Assembly: GCF_010183535.1 (NCBI RefSeq)
Contig: NC_071330.1
Location: forward strand, 15,357,717-15,421,716
Direction: 5' to 3'
Length of the DNA: 64,000 nucleotides
Source: Caenorhabditis remanei
Lineage: Eukaryota; Nematoda; Chromadorea; Rhabditida; Rhabditidae
Under the pieces are notes generated by a model. It was not told the origin of the DNA, made no database searches, and was given only the letters and a program-made list of their open reading frames with translations. The translations under genes were made by a program, and so were the position numbers. Below, piece by piece: positions 32,432-42,545 of this stretch. Within the stretch, counting starts at the first letter, position 1. Every line of letters begins with the position of its first letter.

Positions 32432-35279
32432 ATGTGTGTACCACCGGTTTCCCCTGTTTCAAAAGTGTTCTCCAATCAACATCTACTTGAAAACATTCTC
32501 AGTTATCTCTCCAATGATTTCATGCAAAATTTGGATGTTAGATTAGTCAACAAGTCAATCAATAACACATTTCTACGATTGATTCGCCAAAATCATCGAA
32601 GAATGAAAATTGAGTATATTTGTGAGCAGAAAAAGATTGAAGAAGTACCCAAAGACTATATTTATATCAACTATCGGAAAATCAATAATCAGAATGTGCA
32701 GGGATATTTTATGTAAGGTTTTTAAAAAGTTTCCTTACTATTTAAAATATTTTTTTAGATTTCTGAGTACTGCAGTTGGTGTGAAAGTGGAGAAAATCAT
32801 CACAAAAAGGCTTTGGATGTTGGAAAAGAAATTTATGCAAAGACTTCACAACTTCATTCATTCTCAACTGATTGGGACTAATGGTATGTTGTTATGTTCC
32901 GTGGAAAACAGGCGGAGTCTGTTTTGCAACAACGCCGCCACTGTTTTTCTCGAATTAACTTTAAAATTTAAAAATCAGTTGCCTTCTAATAGTCTCATTT
33001 ATTTAACGTTTTAAAATGAACGAGTTGCAATACAGACTCCGCCCATTTTCTCTGGAATTCCCAAGGCCTGGTGACCTATACGGCTAGTGATCCAAAAACT
33101 TTCGAAAAATTGCGATTTTTGGGTGAAAAAACTCCAAATTTTTAGAATTAGAGGTTATTTGGCATGTAGAACCCAAAAAAACAAGCAAAAAAGATTAATA
33201 ATGTTTTGACCACCACGTGGATCGAACCCCCGACCTTTTGAACGATAAGATTATTTACCTTAACTCATTTTCCACCTAGATGACGGAAAATTTGACTTTG
33301 GTAGCTTTAGTCACCATAAATAGTCGAACTCTCAACCGGCGGTACCGTATGTCTTCACCACTTGGTCAGAGCTCCCAAATTAAAGGAGGACTGAAGTCAT
33401 ATTTTTTTATTTCAGATTCTGATACTTCAGAAAATTCTGAGCAACTTTCATCATTGGAGCATGTGCTAAAAATCGCTCTAAACGCCCTAAATTCACGTTT
33501 TCCCGGCTCAAAAGGAGCCTAGGTGGAAGAGTTTTCCCACGTGAATTTTTGCCCCCGTGTAGTCCTCTCGGACAAAATTATTTATTTTTATTTCTCGATT
33601 TTTCGTTTTCTTGCTTTTTTCAACAAATTTTCGTGTTTTTTTCAATTTATATCATAAAAAAAGAAGAAAAAACACGAAAATTTGTTGAAAAAAGCAAGAA
33701 AAGGAGAAATCGAGAAATAAAAATAAATAATTTTGTCCGAGAGGACTACACGGGGGCAAAAATTCGCGTGGGAAAACTCTTCCACCTAGGCTCCTTTTGA
33801 GCCGGGAAAACGTGAATTTAGGGCGTTTAGAGCGATTTTTAGCATATGCTCCAATTATGAAAGTTGTTCAGAATTTTCTGAAGTATCAGAATCTGAAATA
33901 AAAAAATATGACTTCAGTCCTCCTTTAATGAAGTTGTAGAATTTTTCCAGATTTTAAGGTTCATTTGGCATTAAAAACTAAAAAAAAGGTCCCACTTCGC
34001 AAAAAATGCATTTTGCAAAAGTAAATAAACGATTTTTGAACATTTAAAAAAAAACTTTTTAAATTGTGTAAAAATTACAGGGTTTTGAGTTTTAGGGGTA
34101 ATTTCATGTGTAAAACTCGGAAACTTGAATTTATACTAACATAAATGACACTCTTCAGGACAACACATCCAATCAGTGATAGGTTTGGAGGAAATATGCG
34201 ATGGATGCTTGCAATGCTCAAAAATCGCCAAAAAGGGCCGTGATTATGGTCCCGTGAGATTTGATACATTAAAAACGATGGATTATTCTAAAAACTACGA
34301 AAAACTTCATGTTTCTGATAAGTGAGTTAATTTTTTTTACAAAAAGGAGTTATATAGAACTCAAACTTTCAGACTTTTTGAAGTGATCGCAGAGTTCTGT
34401 ATCTCTAATTCTAAAAACAAGAAAGAATGCTTTGAAAAGTTGAATAATACTATCCCTTCAACAATTTCCTGTAATACGCTTGTTATATGGATTAATGAAT
34501 CCAGGTATCTCCCGAACGGAACCGCAAATCTGAAATTTGACCATCGTCATATGCCACGAGAAGTTATAGATACCATTCTGAGAAAATGGAGTGTGAAATC
34601 AATTCAACTCAATATGATATATTTTACGAGTGAAGGATTATGCAGTGTCGACTGGTTACAGTATGACTATTTCACTCGAGTCAGACTAAATGATTCATAT
34701 TCGGGAACTGAGAAGTCCTCAGATCTGAAATTCACTCGTGTCAATGTTAGGATGTCTGATTCCATATATTGTGTTAAGGAATTGGGAAACAGACAAACAG
34801 AACTACAAGAGCCCAAAGGATATGACAATTTCATTCCCAATATCAGAAGATTATTCCCAACTGACAACATATCGATTGATTTGTCACATTGGTATTGTAT
34901 CGCTAGAAACGATATAGAGAAAAGGATATCAACTATATTAGAAGTGGTCACCATGGAAAAAGAGCAGAAGTTGAGTTTGAATATAAAGTTTTTCGTCGAA
35001 TTGCCAAAAATGGAAGAGAAAAGAAAAGAAGAAATGCTGAAAATTGCTTCTCAATATATCCCTCGAGAGATCACTTTGCACTGCTTCAAAAAGTCGCTAG
35101 AGTTAAATGAGAAGAAAGGTTTTAATGAAGAAAAATGGATCGGAAAAAGATTTCAAGTGGAAGACTTTAATTTGGACGTTTACGTCAAGGAGAATGAATT
35201 GGAGGAGGATAAGAACTTATTGCATGAATACCCGAATTCATTTGTTAATCACTTCTTCTCTTATGAAAAAAGAAATTAA
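32432..35279 (+). CDS. F-box protein, nematode type, four exons
   Basis: Exons 32432-32712, 32759-32883, 34159-34321, 34373-35279; all splice sites and phases (2, 1, 2) agree, giving about 490 residues. Residues about 12-60 form an F-box: NQHLLENILSYLSNDFMQNL then DVRLVNKSINNTFLRLI. This motif binds SKP1 and places the protein in an SCF ubiquitin ligase as substrate adaptor (family knowledge). The long C-terminal part, ending VNHFFSYEKRN, has no recognised repeat; worm F-box proteins usually carry fast-evolving nematode-only domains here. Intron 3 (1.28 kb) is bloated by two foldback elements and a tRNA-like insert. AATAAA near 35361. Start chosen at the first ATG before the F-box. Confidence 0.8.
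32894..33062. mobile_element. MITE with GGCGGAGTCTG ends, in F-box gene intron
   Basis: Inverted ends TCCGTGGAAAACAGGCGGAG and CTCCGCCCATTTTCTCTGGA, then GTCTGTTTTGCAAC against GTTGCAATACAGAC. About 170 bp, no coding capacity. Confidence 0.7.
33204..33266 (-). repeat. tRNA-like repeat, copy 4 (A box lost)
   Basis: B box GGTTCGATCC and the upstream TCAAAAGGTCGGG match the other copies; the A-box half is replaced. Preceded by the same ATGTAGAACCCAAAAAAAC flank, so the flanks moved together with the tRNA-like part. Confidence 0.5.
33380..33928. mobile_element. TTAA-flanked palindromic element, copy 1
   Basis: Nearly perfect 545 bp palindrome: AGGAGGACTGAAGTCATA at the left and its complement at the right, bounded by TTAA on both sides; the centre is near 33655. 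No coding capacity. TTAA targets are typical of piggyBac-type elements (family knowledge). Copy 2 is at 39194. Confidence 0.9.
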
Positions 35280-35518
35280 TTTATGTGTTTCGGCTTGAAG
35301 CCTTTCCAGAACTTAGCTTTCTCTTAATAACGTTGCATATTCAAAATGAAACTTCACAATAAACATATCTTTAGACATAGTTTCTGGTCGGAAAAGAATT
35401 CTTGAAACAAAAAAAAGATCACATCAAACTGCAACACAAAAGAAAGTGAAATAATACAACTTTTTAAACTTCTTTATCTGTATTCTTTCATAATCAATAT
35501 CTTTGTTTTGTTCTCTAT

Positions 35519-37978
35519 TTAATCACTCTCGTCGTCGTCGCTTCGGTCGTTCTCATTTCCGGTTTCTTCTTCATCTCCAGCATCAGCTCCGCCTTCTCCA
35601 CCTCCATCAACCATCTCTTCGAGAAGTTCTCCGATATTATCGTCGTCGATCGGCTGGAAAATAGGAAATTCATATGACTAAAGTTAGATGCCCGCCCTAA
35701 TAGCTAGGATTTTTTGGGATTTAGATAGTTTTTTTTCAAAAACAAACCACTTCCAGATTTTCTCAAAAATTTCCTGCAATTTGAATAAAGAGAGCGCTTT
35801 TTTCCCAGCAAATTCTTGAGAATTGTGTTTTTGTTGGAACATAAAGAATCGTTGATCCAATTTCCATGACAACCCAAAATGTATATACCTCCAAATCGAG
35901 AATGAGGAGAGCCTCATCATCCAAAGCGAATTGGATGTCAGCCTGAAAAAATGCGCTTTTTATGGGAGACTGATATTTTGAACAAACTCACCGGAGGGTC
36001 CATTTGCAGGAGACCATCGTTCAACACTACTCTCTAAAGATGAGTTTTATAGTGTGGACGCATCAGGGCACATTGTATGGGAGTTAACGATGGTTTTTTT
36101 TTTCATTTTTGACTGAGTCGGATTTAATACAGTAAACCTCATTTCCTCAGTTCTCAACAGTTCCCAAAATGTCACTTCCCTCCCTTTACCATGTTTTTGA
36201 CTGGCCGAGGGCGGATAGTTACATCGCTATTGGAACGTCTTTTGGTGAGTTTTGTATTGTTCTGTACTAATTTTTTCATTAAATTTCATAGTTTGAAGTT
36301 TGGGAATTTTTTTTAGTAAGGGACACAATTTCCATCACCAAAAGACGTTCAAATGATGATGAAACTACCCGCCCATTCAAACCAACAAAGAACACTAAGA
36401 CGAGGTCGATCGGTCTTCTCAGCACCAACTCAACGCACATAGCCACGGCCACGGCCAGTCGAAAACGTGGCGAAGGGAGGAAATAATGTGTACTGTGTTA
36501 AATCTGTGCCAAAATTTTAGAGCCCACAACTAAGAAGTGTCGAGCGAGCTCCAATATTTTGTGAGAGCATCTAAATTTTGCCAACTCCCAAGCGTACAAG
36601 TACTAGGGGTTTCTTTGTAAATGTAAAATCCTGTTTTTTCATGTTTCTTTTATCACTTACTAAATCAACCTGGTTTTCAAAACCAGGGGTTCATTATGCC
36701 CAATCTCGACACGACGATCATCAAACGCAGCAGCTGCATCACGTCCATCTTCTTGATTGTCGACACGACGATTCAGTTCAAGAACCCGCGCTTCCTTTAA
36801 GAAAATAGTTTCAAATCCAGAAACGCATTTAGAATTACCAGTTTCTGATTTATTTTGATATTTCTCGAACCAAAATCAAAAACTTCTGTCATTCTTGTTA
36901 TTTGCCGAGCATTTTTTTATTACAACTGCGCCCCAGCACAAACGAAAGAAAATCAGCGAGAGACGCAGAGTGCTTTCTCGTGCCGAGCAATTTTTATAAA
37001 TTATTATTTTTAAAAACGAGAATAGGTCAAATATCGTAAAAATCTGTGCCAGCGCGCAAAAACACTCTCCGTCTCTCGTCGATACTGTCTCGTTTACGAT
37101 GGGACGCAATTGTAAGAGGGGGGAGGCTGTAAAAATATATGTAAAAAATAAAATGAAAACATACAAGTTTCGCAACTCGTTTAAGCAGCTGCTGCAGAAT
37201 CCCATCTTGGCCATTTCGCTAAAAAAAAAGAATTATGTGTTGAAACGAAAAGGCCTTCTTAATTTCATACTTGCAAACCGGGCCGACTCGTAACTTTTTT
37301 CAAACTTAATATTATTAGCTGAAAAAGATACCAAAATGTAGATCTTGGCGAGTTCTATCTTGTTATTGTGCCGCGGGCCGGGAAAAAGTGCCAAAAAACG
37401 CGAAAATGCCCAAAAAAGATATTCCAGCCCGGCCCGCGACACATTAACAAATAGCCATCCGGCCCGTAGTAGGACACGGACATAGAACTCGTCGAGATCT
37501 ACATTTTGGTATACCGTAAAAACTGTATTAAAGCGACATGTCGCTCTATTTTTCGAACAGGTTTTTGTTGTCGTTATATTAGAGGCTGCCGTTCTACTAG
37601 AGGCTGTCGCTCTGTTTTTCGAACGAAGTTCTAAAAGTCAGTCAGGTTCGATTTATGCAAATAAAAATGAAATCAGAAGAAAAAAACATGAAAATTTAAT
37701 GAAAAAATAACGAAAATACCCAAAAACAGGGTGTCGGTCTATTAGAGGCTGTCGTTCTACTAGAGGCTGTCGCTCTATTTTTCGAAGCTTAATTTTGCTG
37801 TCGTTCTATTAGAGGTGTCGTTCTATTAAAGGTGTCGCTCTAATACAGTTTTTACGGTATTTTTCAGCGCATAATATTGTTTGAACCGAGTTACGAGCCG
37901 GCCCGTGTCGGCCCAACTACTTACATTCGAAGACGAAGGGACTTTTTCTTGGTTGCCGTCGTTATCTTCCGGTTCCAT
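35519..37978 (-). CDS. Short acidic protein, four exons, with a gene nested in intron 1
   Basis: Minus exons 37925-37978 (MEPEDNDGNQEKVPSSSN), 35992-36033 (RVVLNDGLLQMDPP), 35889-35942 (ADIQFALDDEALLILDLE) and 35519-35653 (PIDDDNIGELLEEMVDGG, Gly/Glu stretch, ending RSDDDESD then TAA). All exons are whole codons in phase 0 with good worm splice sites; total 94 residues. Strongly acidic tail, no transmembrane segment, no known domain. Intron 1 (1.9 kb) contains a complete opposite-strand gene (36169-36486) and two foldback repeats, so extra exons there cannot be excluded. An alternative start is the ATG in exon 2 (MDPP). Confidence 0.55.
36169..36486 (+). CDS. Small basic protein, two exons, nested in intron
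   Basis: Exon 1 36169-36244 (MSLPSLYHVFDWPRADSY, IAIGTSF) joins exon 2 36317-36486 (VRDTISITKRRSNDDETTRP to ASRKRGEGRK) in phase 1; stop TAA. 81 residues, basic C-terminal half with several RR/KR/RKR clusters, possibly nuclear (inference). A strong acceptor CTCATTTCCTCAG just upstream of the ATG fits a 5' trans-splice site. No family recognised. It lies wholly in intron 1 of the acidic-protein gene on the other strand. Confidence 0.55.
36915..37115. mobile_element. MITE with TTACAACTGCGCCCC ends
   Basis: Left TTACAACTGCGCCCCAGC...AACGA and GAGAGACGCAGAGTG pair with CACTCTCCGTCTCTCGTC and GATGGGACGCAATTGTAA on the right. Related to the element at 20930-21066. Confidence 0.65.
37272..37914. 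mobile_element. GC-rich foldback repeat, copy 2, split by a MITE
   Basis: Same arms as 30214-30510 (GTAGATCTTGGCGAGTTC; CATCCGGCCCGTAGTAGG; GAACTCGTCGAGATCTAC) but the right arm is interrupted after TTTTGGTA by the MITE at 37514-37857 and resumes with TTTTTCAGCGCATAATATTG. The left arm has lost about 40 bases between TTCTATCTTG and TGTGCCGC relative to copy 1. Confidence 0.8.
37514..37857. mobile_element. TA-flanked MITE, CCGTAAAAACTG ends (copy 2, nested)
   Basis: Ends CCGTAAAAACTGTATTA and complement, TA duplicated on both sides. Inside: GAGGCTGTCGTTCTACTAGA-type subrepeats. Inserted in the foldback repeat; copy 1 of that repeat keeps the empty site GGTATATTTTT. Confidence 0.85.
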
Positions 37979-38109
37979 TGTTTTTTTTGGAATTTCTCGA
38001 GTGCAACTCTTTTTCTTTCGAAATAACCAATTTTATGTGGCATTGGCCTCTCTGACCTTTCACAAACTTGGCCAGTTCACAAAAAAGTTCACGTGGAGGC
38101 TGAAACTCG

Positions 38110-38700
38110 GCTGAGATTGTTTTCGATTTTAATTAATTTATTTTTTCTTCTCCAGTTCATAATCACGTGACCCACAACACTCTAAAAATTGAAATTATTG
38201 TCTTACAGGAACGTGTATAGGTCATCAAAATGAAAAATAGGTCAAAAACTCCAAAAAGAAAAATTCAGGTGCTCAGAAATGTTTTTTGGAAGATCGACTT
38301 GAAACTTTAAAAAATACAAATTTTCGAAACTTTTCGAAAATTTATAATTTACTAAAACTACCGTAACCCGCTATATTTTGTGATGACACCCATGAAATTA
38401 ATATTTCTGAATTCAGCACTCTAAGACGCTTCAAATGAGGTTAATCACAACCTGTTTTGAAGAAATTTGAAATTTTTCGGGTCTCGAATGGAATTTGACT
38501 ACTTTAAAGGCGCATAGACCTAGAAAGTTTCAATTTGAGCAAACTTATAGTCATTCGAAGCGTTTTGAAAATCTGAATTTGGGTATAGCAATAAAAATCA
38601 AAAAATCTGAAATTTTGTGTCGAAAACCCACCGAAAATCATTGATTTTCTCTGAACAAAAAAAAACATTAAATCCGTTTATAATACAATTTATTAAATAA
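38110..38700. other. Promoter-side and repeat DNA, no gene
   Basis: Includes a CACGTG-free stretch with ATAATCACGTGACCCAC near 38158 and an AGACGCTTCGAATGAG-family hairpin at 38420-38585 (left CTAAGACGCTTCAAATGAGG, right CATTCGAAGCGTTTTG). Otherwise AT-rich, nothing coding. Confidence 0.5.
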
Positions 38701-38875
38701 TATTAGAAATTAAGCTCGAGTAAAAATAATTTCACTAGTTGCGCGGTCCAGAAGGTGTTGTTTGGAAATCCCTCAAATATTTCTTGCCTTGTTGCCCCTC
38801 TCAGACCTGAAAATAAATAAGGAAGTTACTTTTTCTTTAAATATAAAATAAACTCGCCGTCTTGGTTATTTGTGT

Positions 38876-40150
38876 AGATCACGGTTGCCTCCAAAATTAT
38901 GTGTTCCAATTTTGGATCCAAAAAGCTGCCCTGGTAGAGCTCAATCAGGCTTTTCTTCTTTCCATGGAATAACTGCTTCAACAGGATCCGCGGCATGGAA
39001 CATCAAAGGAGACACACTGCACTCACTTATTCAATTATCTGTAAGTTTAAAACTTTAATTTAAAACAATCTCTAAAGTATAAAATGTAGTAAATGATAAA
39101 CTATCAGTAGAGTTCTTCAATTTTTTTAAAAAAGTTTTAAACGATTTCAGATCGAAAACAAAGACGCTTTTCGAGTGTTAGATGGACCTACTCTTAAAGG
39201 AGGACTGAAGTCATATTTTTTTATTTCAGATTCTGATACTTCAGAAAATTCTGAACAACTTTCATCATTGGAGCGTATGCTAAAAATCGCTCTAAACGCC
39301 CTAAATTCACGTTTTCCCGGCGCAAAAGGAGCCTAGATGGAAGAGTTTTCCCACGCGTATTTTTGCCCATGTGTAGTCCTCTCGGACAAACTATTTCTTT
39401 TTATTTCTCGATGTTTCGTTTTCTTGCTTTTTTCAACAAATTTTCGTGTTTTTTTCAATTTATATCGTAAAAAAAGAAGGAAAACACGAAAATTTGTTAA
39501 AAAAAGCAAGAAAACGAGAAATAAAAAAAAATAATTTTGTCCGAGAGGACTCCGAGAGGACGGGGGCAAAAATTCGGGTGTGAAAACTCTTCCACCTAGG
39601 CTCCTTTTGAGCCGGGAAAACGTGGATTTAGGGCGTTTAGAGCGATTTTTAGCATATGCTCCAATGATGAAAGTTGCTCAGAATTTTCTGAAATATCAGA
39701 ATCTGAAATAAAAAAATATGACTTCAGTCCTCCTTTAATGCTCTGAGAAAGGAGCTAACCGGAATTCCAGTTCATCGACGAAGTGAGCATGTTAAGCGCA
39801 AAGGCTCTCTCGGAGACGTCGTCCATCCTCCAAAGAGTGTTCTTGTCGCCTCTTCCTTTTGGAGGATCGTCTCTGTTTTCCTTTTCGGGGATTTACTGCA
39901 ACTGGAACCAGTAAATGGTAAAGGAATAAAAAATATAAGGTATGACTTTTCATACCTTTCTCTTTTCAATTAAAAAAAAACTTACTTTCAGATCTTCCAA
40001 TGCGCTATTGGCCAGAAGTCACCCCCACAGTTCTCTTAGCAGACTGTGTTGCCAATGCCTGATCCCAAGCCTTGAGGGTCCATGCTCAATTTTTGACAAA
40101 TTTTTGACAAAATTGAGCAAGTTGGACGGGCATCACCTCGCCGTAGGTCT
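38876..40150 (+). pseudogene. Pif1/Helitron-type helicase pseudogene
   Basis: Exon 38876-39040 reads GITASTGSAAWNIKGDTLHS, the motif that follows Walker A in Pif1 helicases. Next exon from 39151: IENKDAFRVLDGPTL, cut by a TTAA element, resuming at 39739 with NALRKELTG, then (shifted) FIDEVSMLSAKAL (Walker B), PFGG, and (shifted again) LFGDLLQLEPVN, a hallmark Pif1 motif. Phase-correct join to 39992: LPMRYWPEVTPTVLLADC, then a stop; a shifted frame goes on FDKFLTKLSKLDG. A further +-strand stretch at 40900-41030 may be a more distal part. A clear Walker A (GxxGTGKS) is not seen. Two or more frameshifts plus an insertion: dead. Helicases of this type occur both as chromosomal PIF1 and in Helitron transposons; the ends needed to decide are not identified. 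Confidence 0.75.
39194..39738. mobile_element. TTAA-flanked palindromic element, copy 2, in helicase
   Basis: Same palindrome as 33380-33928 (AGGAGGACTGAAGTCATA ends). Host sequence reads CCTACTC-TTAA before and TTAA-TGCTCTGAG after; removing the element and one TTAA restores the helicase frame across the join (GPT-L-NALRKEL). A small duplication (CCGAGAGGACT twice) near 39540 breaks the symmetry. Confidence 0.9.
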
Positions 40151-40159
40151 GAAATCAAA

Positions 40160-41320
40160 CAGTTATCATATTAAAGGGTATTGTAAAGTGAACCGTCCAA
40201 TCTACAGTACCCCTAACCTAAATTTCGGGATTTCAATAAGCCAAAAAATTGGGGTTAAAACCCAGCAATCTACAGTACCCCTCCCTGTTAAAATCTAAAC
40301 ACCATTTTGAAACTTTTGAGCCTACAGTACTCCAGTATCATCAAAATCTGGTGAAAAAAAGACAGATTAGGACCCGTCAACTCGGCCATCACCGATTACA
40401 GTGACAAACTACACTGACCAAAATTCCGATATTCTTGAAATTGATAGCGGCTCGATAAATATTTAAACGACCATTTTTTTAGAGATTTCAAATTTAAAAT
40501 AGGTATTTTGTCTAAAAATGACAAATTTCGATGATTTCAGCCGATTTTCAACAATTTTTACTCTGAAAACTTAAATTTTTGAGCTAAAATCACCTGAAAA
40601 AAGCGATTTTTGAGCTAAAAATAGTGAAAAACTATTTTTCAGAATTTTTTTAAATTTAAAAACAATTTTTCTACTTAGATATCAAATTTTCAACCGAAAT
40701 CTCAAAAATGGAGTTTTCAGTTAGAATTTGATGAAAAATTGATTTTTCAGAGTGAAAATTGTCGTAAATCGGATAAAATGATTAAACTTGGTTATTTCTA
40801 GCTGAAAAATTGTGATTTTGGTGTCAAAATTAGACCCGATTTCCGAAAATTCCTATTTTCAAGCCCGAAAAAAAGTTTTTTAATACTTACTTCATGTTTT
40901 TTCTTGTTAGCCAAAATAGTAGCATCACGAATCGTCAGCTTGTACACCAAGTTCATTATGGCCTCAATAATCGTGGGACATTCCACTTCAACTTATTCTG
41001 GAGACCACTTTTATTCCTAAAAATCAATAATTAGCCAATTAGATTAATTAAGTCATAAAATCAACTTACTCCTTGATGTGGTGGAGGAAAACCTGGAGAA
41101 AGTGTTAATCTTTCTCAGCATATTTCACGATTGAGCAATGACATTGACTTGGTTAGTTCTGAAATCGAAACAAATTTAATTTTAAAAAAAACGAAAAAAT
41201 TGAGTTTTTATGTCAAAAATCAATAATTTTCCGTGATTTTTGACTCAAAATTTCAGATTTTTTGTATTTTCCTGGCTAAATTATGATTAATCTTGATTTC
41301 CCCTCAAAAACTGGTTAAAA
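40160..41320. other. Mostly non-coding stretch after helicase relic
   Basis: Has two CTACAGTACCCCT direct repeats (40200, 40268), then AT-rich sequence full of GAAAA-TTGATTTT-type words. 40885-41030 is open on both strands: plus reads LLAKIVASRI...TYSGDHFYS (possibly distal helicase), minus reads ECPTIIEAIMNLVYKL and KKKHE before a GTAAGT. Neither is certain. Confidence 0.35.
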
Positions 41321-41420
41321 ATATTCAAAAGTCGGTAAAATGCACCATTTTCCAAAAAACGCGTCAAAGGTGCGCCAGACTAGTCGATGCAAAAAAGTAC
41401 GGGATTTGAGTGAAAAACCA
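41320..41420. repeat. Single GCGCACC core
   Basis: One minus-orientation core, GGTAAAATGCACCATTTTCC then GCGTCAAAGGTGCGCCAGAC. The last copy in the window; none occurs in the receptor array. Confidence 0.7.
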
Positions 41421-41507
41421 GTAAAAATTGGATTTTTTAAAAGAAAATCCGATTTGTGAGCGTTTTTTCGGGAGAAAAACGCTGGAAATCTCTTTAAAAA
41501 TCTAAAA

Positions 41508-41790
41508 ATCGAAATCTTACCTCAGCCGAGAAGTCCATTGGTCGTTCGGCGTGTCCCATCCATAATAGAAGAATAATAGAAAAAATAACTTAGAATTTAA
41601 TAAAAATCAAAAAACGCCTATTCAGTAAGGCATTTGGGAAGACTGATTTGGTTGGGATGGAGAAGAGAATCGACGGGTTGAGGGGGCGGGGCCACTGACC
41701 ACTTCTCTGCTTCTCTAACACCCACTCCCTGACACACACTCTCTCTCTGTTTACTCATGGTAACACTTGTGACACTCTCTCGGTAATAGT
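41508..41790 (-). promoter_or_regulatory. Promoter/first-exon module, second type (copy 3)
   Basis: Minus strand: GGCCCCGCCCCCTCAACC, GATTCTCTTCTCCATCCC, TGCCTTACTGAATAGGCG, then ATGGACTTCTCGGCTGAG followed by GTAAGATTTCG. So a first coding exon MDFSAE with a donor is possible. Downstream exons on minus are not convincing because the sequence there is the plus-strand helicase relic. Confidence 0.4.
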
Positions 41791-42400
41791 TGTATAAGGT
41801 CAGTCAGTCGACGACCATCTGGTCTAATTCCCATGGTGTGTTAGTTGACCAATAAAATAGAGGTTCGAATATGACATCCCCTGGGAAGGTTGGTCCAATC
41901 CCCCATGAATTACGGTACTAATTCACCAATAAAATGGGCGATTAGGATTACAGACTGTATTACTGTTTGAATATGAGATGTTCTGGGAAGATCTGGTGTG
42001 GGAAATGGAGTACAGTCATTCAAAAGAAATTCAAAAATTGGCGCAGGTAAAATGAAGAATAGGGGGATTTTTGGCTTAAAAACATCAAAAAACGGACAAT
42101 TTTCAACATTTTAAGACAAAAATTCCAAATGTTTTGAATTTCCCGCCAAAATTCTACCTCTTTCGCGTGTCTGAACGTCTCCATGGAAGTATGCGGCTAC
42201 TCGGCTATCGCTGGAATTCCATCTTCCGACTTCCGGATGAGAAATTTTCACTGCCATGCAATTCTAGTTGGTTACCAATCTGCAAGTCTGTGTTCATCTT
42301 ATAGAAAATCTCGCAGTGATCACAAATCTGTAATTAGTTTTCGCAACGGAAGCCATTGAGAAGAGTTATACACGTTTTTATGAATTTGTCCAGTTCAAAA
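41790..42400. other. Intergenic stretch before receptor array
   Basis: Two diverged direct copies of a 60 bp unit (41850-41890 and 41960-42000: GAATATGA-AT-CCCTGGGAAG / GAATATGAGATGTTCTGGGAAG). Also TTCCGACTTCCGGATGAGAA at 42225, a scrap of the TTCCGACTTCCG repeat. No gene. Confidence 0.45.
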
Positions 42401-42449
42401 GAGAGCACCTCTACGCCTCTCTTGAAACACATTTAACCTGAAATGAAAA

Positions 42450-42545
42450 CACCTGTCTTTCTCGAGAAACTAATTATTTGCATATATTTTTAATTTGAAA
42501 TATATATGTTATATTCTATCGTTTTTCTTATATTGATTACCAAGT
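42450..42545 (+). promoter_or_regulatory. Receptor 1 upstream block with E-box
   Basis: CACCTG at 42450, followed by TCTTTCTCGAGAAACTAATT, the shared upstream word of the array. This copy has only one of the two E-boxes seen in the others. Confidence 0.5.

Noticed and set aside
36697..36801. 34-codon frame MPNLDTTIIKRSS
   Set aside because: No splice signals, no conservation evidence; lies in an intron.
39757..39969. Minus-strand reading SERAFALNMLTSSMNWNSG as an exon
   Set aside because: The opposite strand gives the conserved helicase motifs DEVSML and GDLLQLEPV, so the minus frame is a shadow.
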